Shown here: piece by piece, positions 14,272-25,266 of the stretch | Layout of the letters: the number at the start of each line of letters is the position of its first letter | How positions within the stretch are numbered: position 1 is the first letter of the stretch | From: Inonotus obliquus | Taxonomy: Eukaryota; Basidiomycota; Agaricomycetes; Hymenochaetales; Hymenochaetaceae | Length of the DNA: 64,000 nucleotides | Assembly (NCBI GenBank): GCA_032164295.1 | Contig: JAJHTX010000002.1 | Location: 4,278,001 to 4,342,000 of the forward strand | Direction of reading: 5' to 3' | The notes under the pieces: model-generated | Seen by the model: only the letters and a program-made list of their open reading frames with translations | The model's database searches: none | Told to the model about the DNA's origin: nothing | Made by a program: the position numbers and the translations under genes

Positions 14272-17200
14272 ATGTATAGTCAACGTACCCTCCTCGTTTT
14301 ACTGCTCTTTACTTGGGGGGTGGCAGCTCAGTCCTGTGAAAATTACGGTACTCTCAATGGCACTTCTTGCAGTTGTCCACCAGGCTTCGGTGGATCTACT
14401 TGCTCAGACGCAAGCTGTGGTGGAAATATCTTCGAGGGATCGAGTAGGGATGTAGCTTCAAGTGGCTCATCTTCATTATCCAACTTGACGAGCTCGAGTT
14501 GCTCTTGCGAGTCAGGCTGGGGTGGATTCGGTTGCAATGTTTGCCAGACTTCGTCCGCGTGTCAGACGGCCTTCACGAATGCCGGAGGAAGCTCTGACGA
14601 ATTAACTATGGGCCTACCTGGTAGCAATACGACGATGGTGTGTAACAATGAGGCAAAGGTGGCAGCATCTGGACAGATGAGCTGCAATGTCATCGTGAGT
14701 TCTATTCACATTTTTATTATCATTTTAATCATATGCGACTCTCTGAACTTGAACTAGAATCCGACACTGCAAGCCATATTTCCTGGATCATCTAATCTCA
14801 ATATTATGCGAACTCTCCAGCCAGGGCTGACCCCGCTGCCAAACGTTACCGGTTTCGGCACGGCTGGCTCGGCTTATGCTCAGTTGTGGTATGAAGGCGT
14901 CGAGCAATTTTATTGCTCTGCCGATTCCTGTTCGCAGACAGTCTCGGATGGTGGGGCAACCGACTGGGATTGCTCGGATTTGCAATGCACTTGCAGGGCA
15001 AACACGACTTTCTGCGGCGGCGGGGTAAGTCACTAGCAACAAAACATACTAGCCACTTGGTACTGATGGCACTTTGACCTTGTCACAGGCCACTGATCTC
15101 ACTCAAACCATCAACGGACTTGGTGGGACTTTGACAATTTCATGTGCAGAGCCATCTGATGGCTCCTCCACTACGACATGTGGTTTCCAACAGACGATTC
15201 TGAACCAGTTGTTTGGTTCCAACGGACTCTCTCTGACTGACTGCTCATTTGGAGAATGCGTCTCCCAGAACGTGCTCGATCAATCTTCCGGATCAAGTAG
15301 CTCAACTACCGAAGACACACGCAAGAGTCTAAATGGAGGTGTCATCGCAGGGCTCGTCGTCGTTGGTGCCCTCCTCCTTCTGGCATTGTCTGTTCTGTTT
15401 TTCGGTTTCATAAATCAGAGGCGTGCGCGGAAAGTCTTCCGCAGTGCCTTTGGGAATGACAGAGTCACAGTTTCATGGTGCAATGTCTCTTATGTTGTAC
15501 CAAACGCTGGCGCGTCCCGATTTCGCCGTCGGAAAGCAACTTCCGCTGATGGCTATACGGACGAAAAAGTGATTCTCGATACTGTAAACGGGCGTGTGGA
15601 GCCAGGTCAGATGATGGCGATCCTTGGTCCGTCAGGTGCAGGAAAGACGACTTTGGTGGAGATTCTCGCAGGCAAGCAGAAAGCGGGCGTTGTCTCGGGT
15701 TCTGTTCAGCGATCCGGGGCGAATTCAGCACCAACCGTGCGAATCGCGTTTGTGCCACAGCAAGATGTGCTCCCTCCTATGCTCACGGTGCACGAGGCTC
15801 TTCTTTTCGCGGCTAAGCTCCGATTACCGGAGTCGGTGCCCCCGCGCAGGAAACGAGCTCGAGTTGACGAGGTTATTGAGCAACTCGGTCTCTCCCGAGT
15901 TGCTGATGCGCGCATCGGCGACGGCGAACGGCGAGGTATATCTGGCGGTGAGATGCGCCGGGTCAGCATTGGATTGGAACTCGTTAGTCGGCCAGACGCT
16001 CTCATCCTCGACGAACCTACGAGCGGATTGGATTCCGTCAGCGCAAGTCGTGTAGCGGATGTTCTCCGGGCAGTAGCGCATGATCCACAACGTCCGACAG
16101 CTGTCATAGCGAGTATCCATCAACCAAGTTCAAAATTATATCTCACGTTTGACAGCGTCATGGTACTTGCACATGGCCGGGCGTTGTACTCTGGACCAGG
16201 AGGTCTTGCACCTCTAGCTCACTTCGCAGCACAGGGTGTACCTGCTCCGCCTGAAGGTTACAATGTAGCGGAGCATCTTCTCGATATCGCATCTGATCCA
16301 AACCCCAGTCTCTTCCCGTCCGAATCAGGTTCCACCGTCAGGAACTCGGACAAGGAACCCGATCTTCAAGGGGATGCAGAGAAGAGTGAGCAAGGAAGTG
16401 CCAGTGGGGCCACTCCCGCTGAGTTGGAGAAGGATGGAAGAGAGGAGAAGAAGCTCGTTAAGGGCACCTCCAAGTCAAAATACGCGGCGACATTCCTGAC
16501 GCAACTTCAAGTATTATCCGGTAGGGAATGGAAAGTATTGCGAAGGTACTGTGGTGTGTCGACCAATACCGGGAACACGTTGCTAAAATGTTATGTTCAG
16601 AGACAAGACACTTTTCCTGACCCACGTCGGGATCTCATGTGTCCTCGGCGTATTCTGCGGTGGTCTATACTTCAACACGGACATAACAATCGCAGGGTTC
16701 CAGTCTCGGGTCGGATGCTTGTTCTTCCTGGTAAGATCATTCCGTCACTTCCGCATTCCTATCTGACTCTGGTTTATCACTCAGGGAGCGCTGATTGCGT
16801 TTTCATCCCTGAGCGCTCTTTATAACCTTGTTGAAAATCGACCTTTGTTCCTTCGGGAGCGGTCTAATATGTATTACAGGTGAATTCGTTTCTTGGCATC
16901 CTTGCTCAAGAGCTCTCCTGATGTAATTTATCTAGCCCAACCGCATGGTTACTATCACGAGTCGTTTTTGATGTCGTCCCTCTGCGATTAATACCGACAA
17001 TAATTGTATCATCTATGTAAGACTTACTTCTGCCTGGCGCGGTTGACCTGCTGACTCCGACATAGAACATACTGGATGGCAGGTCTCGCACCACAGGCCG
17101 CCAGTTTCTTCAAGTTCCTCTTCATCCTTGTCCTCTACTCATTGGCTATGACACTCTTTGTGCGTCTCATCATTTCGGGCCCTTCTCAGCATCTTATCTT

Positions 17201-17664
17201 GACCTTTTCTGTTTGTAGAATTTCCTTCTGGCCTGCTTCTTCCAGAATGGCGGAGTTGCCATTCTCTTGAGTGCTCTGACAGCCCTGTACCAAATGACCT
17301 TCGCGGGTTTCTTTGTACACCTTGGTGATATTCCGCCCGTGTTGCGGTGGTTGCAGTGGCTCTGCCCTCTCAAGTATTCCCTTGAAGCGCTTTCGGTGAA
17401 CGAAGTTGGCTCAGGCCTTCAGATTCAAGATACTCTTCAAGGCGTGCCGGTCGATGTTTCGGCAAGTCTTATCATGGAGCTCGTACGTACTTTATGTTTG
17501 TTTTAAAAGTTGTCAACGAGACGGGTATTGATCTTGTGATGTAGCTCTTCGGATTCGGTGTGAACAATTACTATCGGGACGTACTCGTTCTTTTTGCGTT
17601 CATTGCCGGGTTTGGGGTTGGCGTGATTGGTATTGTATGGTATAAGATGCGTGAGCGACGTTGA
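14272..17664 (+). CDS. ABCG-family transporter with cysteine-rich ectodomain, ADP1-like (9 exons, 976 aa)
   Basis: Predicted ATP-driven half-transporter of the ABCG (White/ADP1) group; the substrate is unknown. Exons are 14272-14694, 14758-15024, 15089-16545, 16601-16730, 16785-16879, 16936-17016, 17066-17159, 17219-17482 and 17545-17664 (977 codons including the stop). A signal peptide at residues 1-19 is followed by an EGF-like, cysteine-rich lumenal or extracellular region to about residue 310 (CSCPPGFGGSTC, CSCESGWGGFGC), then a transmembrane helix (AGLVVVGALLLLALSVLFF). The nucleotide-binding domain has Walker A GPSGAGKT (about 411), signature ISGGEMRR (about 514) and Walker B LILDEPTSGLDS (about 535). 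The C-terminal ABC2-type membrane domain contains the NPxxxER-like ENRPLFLRERSNMYY segment. The layout resembles yeast Adp1. Confidence 0.92.
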
Positions 17665-18419
17665 TGAACTCTAGTGTCCTGCTTGAACTTTTGTCACGTC
17701 TCCTTCATTTTCCTCTGTATTTTAGATGCTTATGTCGTATAGTCTGCATGCTCTGCTATTGTTTTGGTCGATAGATATGGGTTGTACTTTGATACTATTT
17801 CAGAGATGTACTTTCTCCCTTTTTGGAATGCAAGTTTCTGCATTGAACAGTGAAGAAGACCAACTTTTATTCAGTGTCTACGAACGGTCGGCCATATTAT
17901 TTTTCCTTGCCTCAAAATTGTAAAGATCGAGACTATCATAGTTCTCGCTCGTCTCAAACGTAGTTGTCAAATAGTCCGATTCCATCATGCAAGATTGAAA
18001 CCCATCACGCCTGTCGCATTTGATGCAGGAAATGGACCTTGATTGAAGAGGTTGTTGCTCTTTCTGACGAAAAGCACTGAGTCTTAGCGAAGATGTGGTA
18101 TAGCTGTTTTGGTGAACATGTCTTCAGGATTATCCTCATCAGATAGGCGGAGGAGCAGATAAGTAGCTGGTTAATTATAAGTCCTTGTTATACCTTTGTT
18201 CGCGTAGGACCATCAAAGGAAATGGTGTGATAGAGTACCGGAGTGAAAATCCGGGTACGAATGGTTTTTAATAATGTGTTCGCGATTCCCTGAAGCATAG
18301 GAAATTGCTGCTCGATGAAATTCCGATAGGTTGTGTCGGTAAATGAGGCCAATCATGAATATCAGTACAAGACAAGAACAAGAATAAAGTACAAGTCGGG
18401 TACAAGAATAAAGTACAAG
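17665..18419. other. Intergenic region
   Basis: Lies between the 3' ends of two convergent genes. No gene recognised. Two copies of a 24 bp direct repeat (acaagaataaagtacaagt core) lie at about 18375-18420, just beyond the stop codon of the minus-strand membrane protein gene. Confidence 0.45.
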
Positions 18420-19132
18420 TCAAGTACAAGCTGCAACAGCGAGCATCAATCCGAACACGACGGAAATGGATATCACCATAGTAAGAAGAGACAGTGCATA
18501 CGTGAACATCAATCCAAACGTGAACAACCAGAACATGATGCAAGTGATTATCACCATTCCAAACACGACCAGGCAGACAACCGCACTCGCAAGCGCAAGG
18601 ATTTTCTCGATAAGCTCCCTTTGTTCAGTTAAATGACGATGGACGGCTAATCGTACAGGGGGGTCATGACAGGGTTACAGATGAGGGTTGAAAGAGTCTA
18701 ACCGATAGTCAGAATTCCTACGCCCAACACTTCAATCACGGAACCTAGAGCCTTTCCAAGAAGGCTTGAGCTTAGTAGTATGCTCATCGGTGTCATGGAA
18801 ATAAATCGAACGAGGACTAAAAGTGATCAAAATAAGAGAAGATGAGATCGGAAAGAGAACATACCAACGCCTGCAGCAGCGCATTCAAGCGAAGTTCGAA
18901 CATATGCAAGAGACGTGCTTTGTGTAGCAGAATGAGGGTGTACTACGTTCCTGTTCTCGAGAGTTGGTGATCGATCAGAAAGTTTCATTCGGTCTTGAGC
19001 TTGTATAGCGAGGAGCTCTAAATTCAACTGTTCCATAATATCCTCCATGTCTATGTCGTCATACGTGTGTGCTTCGTCGAGCGTCTGCTCACCCATTCGA
19101 CTCAGAGGACCTTTGTCCTCATCTTGATTCAT
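18420..19132 (-). CDS. Small membrane protein of unknown function, tandem copy A (3 exons, 202 aa)
   Basis: Function not recognised. Exons are 19132-18865, 18816-18703 and 18646-18420 (268, 114 and 227 nt; 203 codons including the stop). The N-terminal 90 residues are polar and probably cytosolic or disordered, with the conserved stretch QSTSLAYVRTSLECAAAGV. After it come hydrophobic segments: one in exon 2 (SILLSSSLLGKALGSV with GVGILTI) and two or three in exon 3 (ASAVVCLVVFGMVIITCIMF, LSLLTMVISISVVFGLMLAV). The model is strongly supported by the neighbouring copy, which has the same intron positions and an exon 2 of identical length. The charged-head plus membrane-tail layout recalls small fungal membrane proteins of unknown role. 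Confidence 0.72.
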
Positions 19133-19478
19133 GTTGTAAAGTCGTTGGTACTACCAGCCAGAAGGAACGTGTTGTTATTAGTGACTTGCACCACCTCATG
19201 GCTGGCCTTCTTCACGTGCGCCAGTGAAATCATCCATCACAAGCCATTCTTTATTATTACAAATGATATATTGTTATCCATCGATAGCAGATGACTCTTG
19301 AGTGTTTCGACCGATAAGCCATGTGCCAGAGGACAAACAAAGAAAGGACGATAATAATGATGCGGTCTCAAAACACCTGCCAAGATGATGAATTATGTAA
19401 GTATGTGGCCAAATTCTGTATAATGCATCAATGAAGAATTGCAAGACGATATCAAGAACAAGTACAAGATTGTGGCCC
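19133..19478. other. Spacer between the tandem membrane-protein genes
   Basis: This 346 bp stretch is the 5' flank of copy A and the 3' flank of copy B. Parts of it resemble the 5' flank of copy B at about 20255-20480 (for example cctggccttctt-like and atgtaagtatgtg-like segments), so the duplication included the promoter. Confidence 0.5.
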
Positions 19479-20236
19479 TCAGTTCAATGCAATAGCAGGC
19501 ATCAATCCGAACATGATAGAAATGGCTATCATCAGGAAAAATCCAAAGTTGGGAATTTGATGCATGTCCAGTGCAAACGAGAGCATCACCCAACCAAACG
19601 TGATCAGCCCAAATGTGATTAAAGTGATTATTACCATTGCATACACGATCAGCCAGACAATCGCACTCGCAAGCGCACAGATCTTCTCGATGACCTCCCT
19701 TTTCTTGATGAGATAACGATAGATACCTAATCGTAGGAGATGGTCACGAAGGCGTTGTAGATGAAGGATGAGAGAGTCTCACCGGTAATCAGAATCCCTA
19801 CGCCCAGAACTTCAATCACAGCACTTGCAGCCTTTCCAAGAAGGCTCGAGCTGAATAGTATGCTCGCCGGTGTCATGGAAATAAATCGAACGAGGACTAA
19901 AAGTGATCAAAATAAGAGAAGATGCGATCGGAAAGAGAGCATACCGACACCTGCGGCAGCACATCCAAGAGAAGTTTGAACATATGCAAGAGACGTGTCT
20001 TGTGCAGCAGAATGATGGTGTGCTACGTTCCTGCTGTTCTCGACAGAAGGAGTGAAGGCCGCGAGACTTTGCAATTGCTCGCGAGGATTCGTTCGAGGTT
20101 GACTTTGACCTTGTCTAATGAGGGTCTCAGTCGGCGGAAACTGCTCCATAATGCCTCCTCTGTCGTCGTACCTGTGTGATTCGAGAGTCCACTCATCCAC
20201 TCGACACAGAGAGCCGTTTTCCTTCTCTTGAATCAT
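19479..20236 (-). CDS. Small membrane protein of unknown function, tandem copy B (3 exons, 217 aa)
   Basis: Paralogue of the adjacent downstream gene. Exons are 20236-19945, 19896-19783 and 19726-19479 (292, 114 and 248 nt; 218 codons including the stop). Exon 2 and the start of both introns are nearly identical to copy A, including the shared stretch VLVRFISMTP. The N-terminal polar region is longer and more diverged, with DTSLAYVQTSLGCAAAGVG matching copy A. Hydrophobic segments in exon 3 (ASAIVWLIVYAMVIITLITF, FFLMIAISIMFGLMPAIAL) predict several membrane helices. No known family recognised. Different divergence rates along the protein suggest that the membrane part is the constrained part. 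Confidence 0.72.
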
Positions 20237-21073
20237 GTCGCAAAGTTGATGTGTACTACAAACATGTTGTTAACAACCTGTTATACCTCATGCCTGGCCT
20301 TCTTTCCATGTGTCAGTGACCAATCTCGAATTATCTACCGATATCAAATGATTCTCAAATGTTTCGACTGATGGAGCATGTACCAGACCACCAGAGCAAG
20401 GGGATGACAAGAAACTTGAAGAAAAATGTTGGTTGGTCGCTTCCGCCAAGATGAACAGTTATGTAAGTAAGTGTGGGACTTTTATATAATTACTGCTCGC
20501 ATATCACGAGTAGAGAACGATGAACTCTTTTTCAATCGAGTTTTCGATCTTGTGCTATTGGCACGCTGGTCGACGGAGGCGAGACTGCTTCGCAAAGACC
20601 CCTGTGTTGCCGCGTCTATGGTGCCCATCATCGACTCGAGCCTTGGATCAGTTTTCCTTCGGTCAAATAATACGAGCCATTGGCCTCAAGAGAACCGGCG
20701 ACAGAAAAACCATGGGTCAGCGCAAGAAAAAAAAGAAAGTTACTCAGAAATGTGGCCGCACGGCAGAAAAATGTGTTGATATCGTTGTGCACCGGAATTT
20801 GCCGAGTCACCTTGCACGACGCTTCTCAAAGGTACGTTTCTCACAGCTAAATAAGAGCATTCTTCTGCTTCACTTCCGTCAGGATACAGCCAATCCCCGT
20901 CAGAAATCCAAGAAAGTTCTTTACGCTTTGGGTGCTGTAGATGCTCAAGAAGACTCAAGTATCGGCCAGTCGCCGTCGTCCTTCCACATCCTCTCCTTTT
21001 TCTACTCCGAGAGTTATCGTGTATCTCTTTCGCGGCATTCTGATCTCGCGCAAACACGCCAGAACGATCCGTT
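20237..21073. other. Divergent intergenic region
   Basis: Lies between membrane-protein copy B (minus) and CMD-like copy 2 (plus). A 188-codon ORF on the plus strand at 20520-21086 overlaps the start of the next gene in another frame; it has a lysine-rich patch but no family signature, and I do not call it a gene. The first 250 bases belong to the duplicated promoter unit. Confidence 0.4.
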
Positions 21074-21979
21074 ATGGCGGAAATAGCAACAAACGATTTC
21101 TTAACTCGTGCCAAAGCCGTTTATCCTAGCACCTCCTCTGAAGCAGGTTCAAACCAAATCGCTTTGGAGATCGAGAATCCGTGGTATATCATCACTGCAG
21201 TTGCGCTCAGTGCGAGTAATCGCCCCGATGGGATTCCACGAGTTCTTGAATTCGTGCTGTCTGGGTTAGATGTTCTTTCTGCTACGAAGGGCAACAAGCT
21301 CCGCGTCGTGATTCGGCTTCGCGAGGCTTTGTTCAAAGGCGGAATGATCAGCGGATACTCACGGGTAGGAGAAGTCTTCGTTCACGCTTGCATTAGTTGA
21401 CATTGGACAGGCAATCTCCGCATTGGTTGCCCTGTACGACGCTACTCCCGTAGAGCTGAGGGATACCAAGCTAGTTCGGTAAAGTTTCAGGCCTACCTTC
21501 CCTGCAGATTGACCCTCATCGATCTATAGGGAAGTAGACAACGACAAGATCTCGGATCTGATTATACGAGGTGAAGAACTCTTTACTGCGATGTACGGTA
21601 GTACAGCTGGGCCGGTTCAGTCGCTTCTTGAGTCAATCCATCCTGATATGGGTCAGTCTCATTCATAAAACTTCACGCTGAAGAAAAGGATACTTATTGT
21701 CTTGTTATATTTTCAGGGTGGTTCTCGAAGAACATAGCCTATGGGCATGTATACGGCGCTCTGGAAGTTGTCGGACAACGAGATACCTCGTATGTTATTG
21801 CTTCAGCGCTCATAGCGATGGATACACCACGTCAGATTGGTTGGCACCTTGCGAACTCTAGGCGCGGTGGTGCGAGTATCGAGGAGGTACGCGCTGTACG
21901 TGAGATCGCTATGCAAGTTGCGAGTGCATGTGGTATTAAGTGGCGCGATGAAGTACCAGAGGTGCAAGAGGATGCGTAG
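21074..21979 (+). CDS. CMD/AhpD-like protein, copy 2 (4 exons, 247 aa)
   Basis: Paralogue of the protein encoded at 22-938 on the opposite strand. Exons are 21074-21364, 21411-21478, 21530-21651 and 21717-21979: 291, 68, 122 and 263 nt, identical to copy 1. The start MAEIATNDFL matches MAEIATSDFL of copy 1. Shared landmarks are EIENPWYIITAVALSA, LREALFKGGMISGYSR, HPDMGWF and ALIAMDTPRQIGWHLANSRR. It is probably an all-helical CMD/AhpD-like protein without the peroxidatic CxxC, so the catalytic role is unclear. Introns differ completely in sequence and length between the copies, which points to an old duplication. Confidence 0.87.
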
Positions 21980-22486
21980 AAAGCATAAACTGTTCCCAAT
22001 CATATTTTGTGTGTGTTTACGAATGTTATTTCAGATTCCAATAGTATTGTGAGTGATAAACTCTCAGCATGACGTCAGCTCGCATAAGCAGCCTCCGGTG
22101 TCTTTATAAGTGACCATAGTGCCCGTGACTTATTACATCATGATCCGTCTCAGTTATGTGGCCTTTGTCTCGGCCATATCAAGGCGCACTTCAATGATCC
22201 AGCTGCTTATCAACGTTTACCGTCCGAGCAAGGCTGCACACAAGAGAACCACAACAAGAGCCTGTGAAAAGATGAAGATAGGGGTATACTCTTTTCTGTT
22301 CATTCAGTTTGCTCCAAGACTGTGGTCACGAGCAATGTAGGTCCAAATAACCGTTCTATGCGGCATACATTGTGCCGAAAAGTCTCGCGCGTGTAAGACA
22401 ACTACTGTTCCATTCTGGCATTCTCTTTATATCTCCACCAGGTGCGCACGGATGCTGTTCCAGTCAGTGCCAGCGCCGTCTCTGCT
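21980..22486. other. Intergenic region, possible upstream exon
   Basis: No recognisable gene. A splice-acceptor-like sequence (ccaccag at about 22435-22441) lies in frame with the following ORF, so an upstream exon of that gene may be hidden here. Confidence 0.35.
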
Positions 22487-23578
22487 ATGATCGCAACGGA
22501 TGCCCGCCCGGTACCTATTCACGGCCAGCCCTCAGGCTGCAATCGGTATCAACAAAACCAATCCGCCAAGCAACGGAAACAGCGCCACATTCACGTGGGC
22601 GAGATAATGATCGAATTGGGCAAGGTGGAGGTTGATACGAGCGGCTGTACGCTTTATAGCAGGAGAGGATGTGTTGCGCGTTTACAGGAACCCATGCAGC
22701 AGAGACAGGAAAGGCTTGATGCTGCCCGAAGACGACAACATAACCAATGTTTGGTAAAGGAGAGTGTTCAAAGTCGAGAGAGCTCAAAGTCTCCCAACGA
22801 TTGTTCGGTGCGTATACGCGTTCCTGTGGCGCACGTTATAATTGCTCAATGCAGACCGCAGAGTCCCAAGAGAATTAGCATGGAATGTACAAAAGCCGCG
22901 ATCAAAATTCAAAGGGCTTATCGCGCCCACCGTGCTATTCAAATATTCAATAAACTCGAGCAACGTATACTCGATGCATTGGATTCATCGCGAGACTCTC
23001 GCACTGCGCTTCCCCAATTGCGAGCGCGGTCCGCGGAACTCGCTGCTTTGCAAACATTTATGGGTGCGACGCCTCACGTATCGGATAACAAACTCGTAGC
23101 GGACGTGGTACAGCGTGTTTCTATGACTCTGAAACGTTCGATCGAGCGCGTCGAGCGGGGTGACAGAAAACGAGAGAGTGAAGCTACTGTTATCCATGGT
23201 CCTGGCTTGAACGACTCTCCTCACAAGCGTCCGAAAGAAGTAGTACACATGAAAGTCACGACCACGTGCCGACCTCCGGGCATGACTAATTCCATTGGTG
23301 GTACGGCCTGGACATCACAGCCATACTCATCCGTTTCCGCAAAGCATGTCTCGCCTTTAATTAGGCCACCTCATCATGTTCTGGAAGCAAAATATCCAGT
23401 ATCACGCGTTCTTTGGCCCCGTTCTTCTCAGCAACATTTTTCTTCGAGTCAACGCAATCATTGGATTTCTCATGTTCTTTCCGCATCCCCGCTCCGTCGT
23501 TCACGTAGACTTTTAACATTTTCCAAGATCCCTGCGCTTTTGACAATTCCGGAGGATTCAGAGTTGATTTTTTCATAA
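22487..23578 (+). CDS. Hypothetical IQ-motif protein (start uncertain)
   Basis: An open frame of 363 codons from the first in-frame ATG. The frame is open further upstream to 22442 with an acceptor-like site, so the true start may lie in an earlier exon. The only recognisable feature is an IQ calmodulin-binding motif, KAAIKIQRAYRAHRAIQIF (IQxxxRxxxxR pattern), near residue 145. It is followed by a charged, probably helical stretch (LEQRILDALDSS to VSMTLKRSIERVERGD). Fungal BAG-domain proteins often carry an IQ motif just before the BAG helices, but the match here is too weak to call. The C-terminal third is low-complexity and Ser/Arg/Pro-rich. An unspliced intron inside the frame is possible. 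Confidence 0.5.
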   Translation: MIATDARPVPIHGQPSGCNRYQQNQSAKQRKQRHIHVGEIMIELGKVEVDTSGCTLYSRRGCVARLQEPMQQRQERLDAARRRQHNQCLVKESVQSRESSKSPNDCSVRIRVPVAHVIIAQCRPQSPKRISMECTKAAIKIQRAYRAHRAIQIFNKLEQRILDALDSSRDSRTALPQLRARSAELAALQTFMGATPHVSDNKLVADVVQRVSMTLKRSIERVERGDRKRESEATVIHGPGLNDSPHKRPKEVVHMKVTTTCRPPGMTNSIGGTAWTSQPYSSVSAKHVSPLIRPPHHVLEAKYPVSRVLWPRSSQQHFSSSQRNHWISHVLSASPLRRSRRLLTFSKIPALLTIPEDSELIFS

Positions 23579-23757
23579 TGCTTTCGTCCTTTGCTTCGTG
23601 TATGATACGTTTCGTCGGATTTGTTTGTATCTATCCACGCACCTGCATCTAATCCAGTATATTGAGTTCTTCTTAGAGTGATATAGTCGTTGCTACGATA
23701 AGCACTCATTGCCGATAGGGGCACATGAACTTTACTCTTGTTACATCGAGATCTATG

Positions 23758-25266
23758 TCATAAAGCATCGACGATGTGCATTACATGCTCAGTACCATCG
23801 TCCGTATCCTCATCAACAGGCATACTCGACGGCCCTATCTCAAGATTATCTAAGCCCATCTCCTCGATCATCTCGATGTGAGCCGGAGTCACGTCGCCAC
23901 ATCCGTCCACATAAACCTTACCCTTCACACCTCCTGTACGCTCCGTACCATTGAGCACGTTGATGAGTTCCTCGATGTTGAAAGCATAACACTCGAGAAT
24001 GACAAGCGTTTTCAGAGTACTAGAAAGCACCGGGGCGAGGCTGCGAATAATACTCTCGTCCAGAAGACAGCCTTCTAACCAAAGACCTTCTAGATACGGC
24101 ATGAGAGGAAGGGCCGAGATGAACGAGATGTGGAAGCAGTCGATTTGCTCGAGAATTAGGTGATCGAGGGGCGGATTGTTCCTATGGATGTATTGCACGA
24201 GATGGCCCCACCCACCGCCATTGTCGGTGTCTGGTAGACGACCTATCAACTCGAGCTCGCGTAATCCTGGAGTTGAAAGTGCATCAAGCAAAGGTCCTAC
24301 GTTGATCCAGTCTACCCACGAAAGGCTCAAACTTTTCAAGTATAAAAGCGCAACCGTGTTGGCCTCCAGAACATTCGGGTTTGCAGCCTCGAAATCAATA
24401 TGGAGGCTGCAATGAACGAGAAGCGGGAACGAGCTGAGGATTCGAGCCGCTTCAGTGATGGTGAGATTTGTGAAGTCGTGCAGGTCTCTTAGGATGAGGA
24501 AGGTTAATGACGAAGCCCAGGGGAGGTATGGCTCAAGCACGAAGGAGCCAACTGCTACACGCAATGCACGGATAGTCACCAAAGACTCAGCTTCTTCTGA
24601 ACGTTTCATGACGCTCGTTAAAGATAGGCCCAGGTCGTCTGCTTCAGAGGCTGGAGGTAGTGACGGACGAGCTGACCAGAAGTACCACTCTTCTCTGGTA
24701 GGACGTTCCTCTGTGCTTGTTGCTTCCAGATGAGTAGCGAGGAAGGAGCTTGCGATAGATTCCGGGGGCTTGCACTCCCGTGCCTCGCTCACAATCTGCT
24801 CGAAAAGGTCCAAAACGGGACGGTAATATGAGAATAGGTCAATAAAGTCCACATCAATGAAAACTGGTAGTGACTTTGAGCGTTCCAGGTAGAGTTTCAT
24901 CATATTTAATGCAGGTCGGAGCTCTCCCTGCATCACTCGAACCTTCGTGTATGTCCAGAGCTCGGGAGATGCAAGCGAAATGGAACGCCAGCGCCTACAG
25001 ACCTGACTAATGGAGAGGGCGGAGCGTGGGTTGTATGGCTCTTGATCATCGGTTGTAGGAGTACACCAGTAGAAGATCTCGGAAAGAACCTCGGGAGGTA
25101 GCTGGTTGATGTATTCTCCTAGAATAATGCGCGATGCTTCTGGTAACGGGTCCGGACTGTCCATCACGTTGGAAGATGAAGTAGATGCATCATCTTCGAC
25201 GGTCAAGTCAGACAGATTAAGATGTTCCAATTGTTGTTCAGTGCACCAAGATTGGGGACTGCGCAT
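23758..25266 (-). CDS. F-box protein, single exon (502 aa)
   Basis: Predicted substrate adaptor of an SCF ubiquitin ligase. The F-box is near residues 53-90: INQLPPEVLSEIFYWC, then ISQVCRRWRSISLASPELW, the form common in very large agaricomycete F-box families. The rest is a leucine-rich, LRR-like region (LTFLILRDLHDFTNLT, LKSLSLSWVDWINVGPLL, LRELELIGRLPDT) ending in an acidic tail (PVDEDTDDGTEH). The gene is intronless, which is unusual among its neighbours but frequent for this family. The start MRSPQSWC is the first ATG of the frame; a later ATG (MDSPDPLPEAS) would also include the F-box. The substrate is unknown. Confidence 0.88.
   Translation of the reverse strand: MRSPQSWCTEQQLEHLNLSDLTVEDDASTSSSNVMDSPDPLPEASRIILGEYINQLPPEVLSEIFYWCTPTTDDQEPYNPRSALSISQVCRRWRSISLASPELWTYTKVRVMQGELRPALNMMKLYLERSKSLPVFIDVDFIDLFSYYRPVLDLFEQIVSEARECKPPESIASSFLATHLEATSTEERPTREEWYFWSARPSLPPASEADDLGLSLTSVMKRSEEAESLVTIRALRVAVGSFVLEPYLPWASSLTFLILRDLHDFTNLTITEAARILSSFPLLVHCSLHIDFEAANPNVLEANTVALLYLKSLSLSWVDWINVGPLLDALSTPGLRELELIGRLPDTDNGGGWGHLVQYIHRNNPPLDHLILEQIDCFHISFISALPLMPYLEGLWLEGCLLDESIIRSLAPVLSSTLKTLVILECYAFNIEELINVLNGTERTGGVKGKVYVDGCGDVTPAHIEMIEEMGLDNLEIGPSSMPVDEDTDDGTEHVMHIVDAL

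Larger units (their letters stand above)
18420..20480. repeat. Tandem duplication of a 1.1 kb gene unit
   Basis: Two direct copies, about 18420-19400 and 19479-20480, offset by 1080-1104 bp. Each contains one three-exon membrane-protein gene plus 5' flank. The similarity covers coding and intron sequence (the intron 1 sequences are almost identical), so this is a DNA-level duplication and not retroposition. Confidence 0.8.

Noticed and set aside
15465..16123. Minus-strand ORFs of 97-133 codons inside the ABC transporter
   Set aside because: They are antisense shadows of the GC-rich nucleotide-binding domain exon.
20520..21086. 188-codon plus-strand ORF with a lysine-rich patch
   Set aside because: It overlaps the start of the well-supported CMD-like copy 2 in another frame, has no family motif, and has no counterpart upstream of copy 1.
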